Assembly: GCA_023433655.1 (NCBI GenBank)
Contig: JAEYUE010000083.1
Location: 1 to 22,535 of the forward strand
DNA: 22,535 bases
Origin: Pseudomonadota bacterium
GTDB taxonomy: Bacteria; Pseudomonadota; Alphaproteobacteria; Caulobacterales; Caulobacteraceae
Direction: 5' to 3'
Shown: positions 22,498-22,535 of the stretch, in pieces
Numbering within the stretch: the stretch's first letter is position 1
Layout: each line of letters starts with the position of its first letter
Notes under the pieces: model-generated
What the model saw: the letters and a program-made list of their open reading frames with translations, nothing else
The model's database searches: none
Told to the model about the DNA's origin: nothing
Made by a program: the position numbers and the translations under genes

Positions 22498-22535
22498 CCC
22501 GCCGGTTCGCCCACCGCCATCAAGCCTGGGCCGGC
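22494..22535 (+). CDS. gspM: First codons of gspM (truncated by window end)
   Basis: A GTG overlapping the gspL stop (GTGA) opens a frame of 14 codons to the window edge, beginning with a basic stretch (TRRFAHRHQ) as expected before the single membrane helix of GspM. GGAG lies eight bases upstream. Identity rests on operon order, since gspM normally follows gspL. Confidence 0.6.
   Translation, partial: MTRRFAHRHQAWAG

Noticed and set aside
1..22535. Mobile element, prophage, CRISPR array or RNA gene
   Set aside because: No transposase, integrase, regular spaced repeats, tRNA-like fold or rRNA stretch was seen, and composition is even throughout.

Overview
The window is GC-rich (roughly 70 %), densely coded and alphaproteobacterial in character. 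The gene content resembles Caulobacterales such as Brevundimonas or Caulobacter: an elpS-like lipoprotein and a TonB receptor sit beside a complete gsp operon, and promoter-like elements follow the TTGAC / GCTA pattern known from Caulobacter. The genus is an inference from gene order and protein style, not a database match. No rRNA, tRNA, CRISPR array, insertion sequence or prophage gene was seen.

Left part (1-6770): nitrate transport and molybdenum cofactor (Moco) synthesis. A narK-type nitrate/nitrite transporter runs leftward out of the window; nitrate reductase genes may follow outside. Divergent from it is moaA - TSUP-family permease - mobA. A second Moco operon on the minus strand, moaD-moaE-moaB-moaC-moeA, converges on it, and the mobA and moeA stop codons abut inside one TGATCA palindrome. 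Together these genes cover GTP to cyclic pyranopterin (MoaA, MoaC), molybdopterin (MoaD, MoaE), adenylation and molybdate insertion (MoaB, MoeA) and guanylylation (MobA). MoeB and molybdate uptake genes are not in the window. An FNR/CRP-type dyad lies between narK and moaA, placed as expected for a class II activated narK promoter.

Middle (6979-8212): a small XRE-type regulator and a prepilin peptidase (GspO/PilD), both on the minus strand.

Right part (8213-22535): a surface-lipoprotein / TonB-receptor pair followed by the type II secretion operon gspC-D-E-F-G-H-I-J-K-L and the first codons of gspM. Nearly all gsp genes overlap or abut. The lipoprotein is a predicted beta-helix protein that, by position and type, looks like ElpS of C. 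crescentus, which is produced on phosphate starvation and released in a T2SS-dependent way. The 284-bp gap before it holds four TCAC cores spaced exactly 22 bp apart, and a two-copy version of the same layout, sharing an identical 11-mer, precedes gspC. This suggests one direct-repeat-binding activator, possibly PhoB, controls both units. Perfect GC hairpins follow the lipoprotein gene and the receptor gene. The most interesting hypothesis is therefore a co-regulated nutrient-scavenging module: a secretion system, its surface lipoprotein and an outer-membrane receptor.
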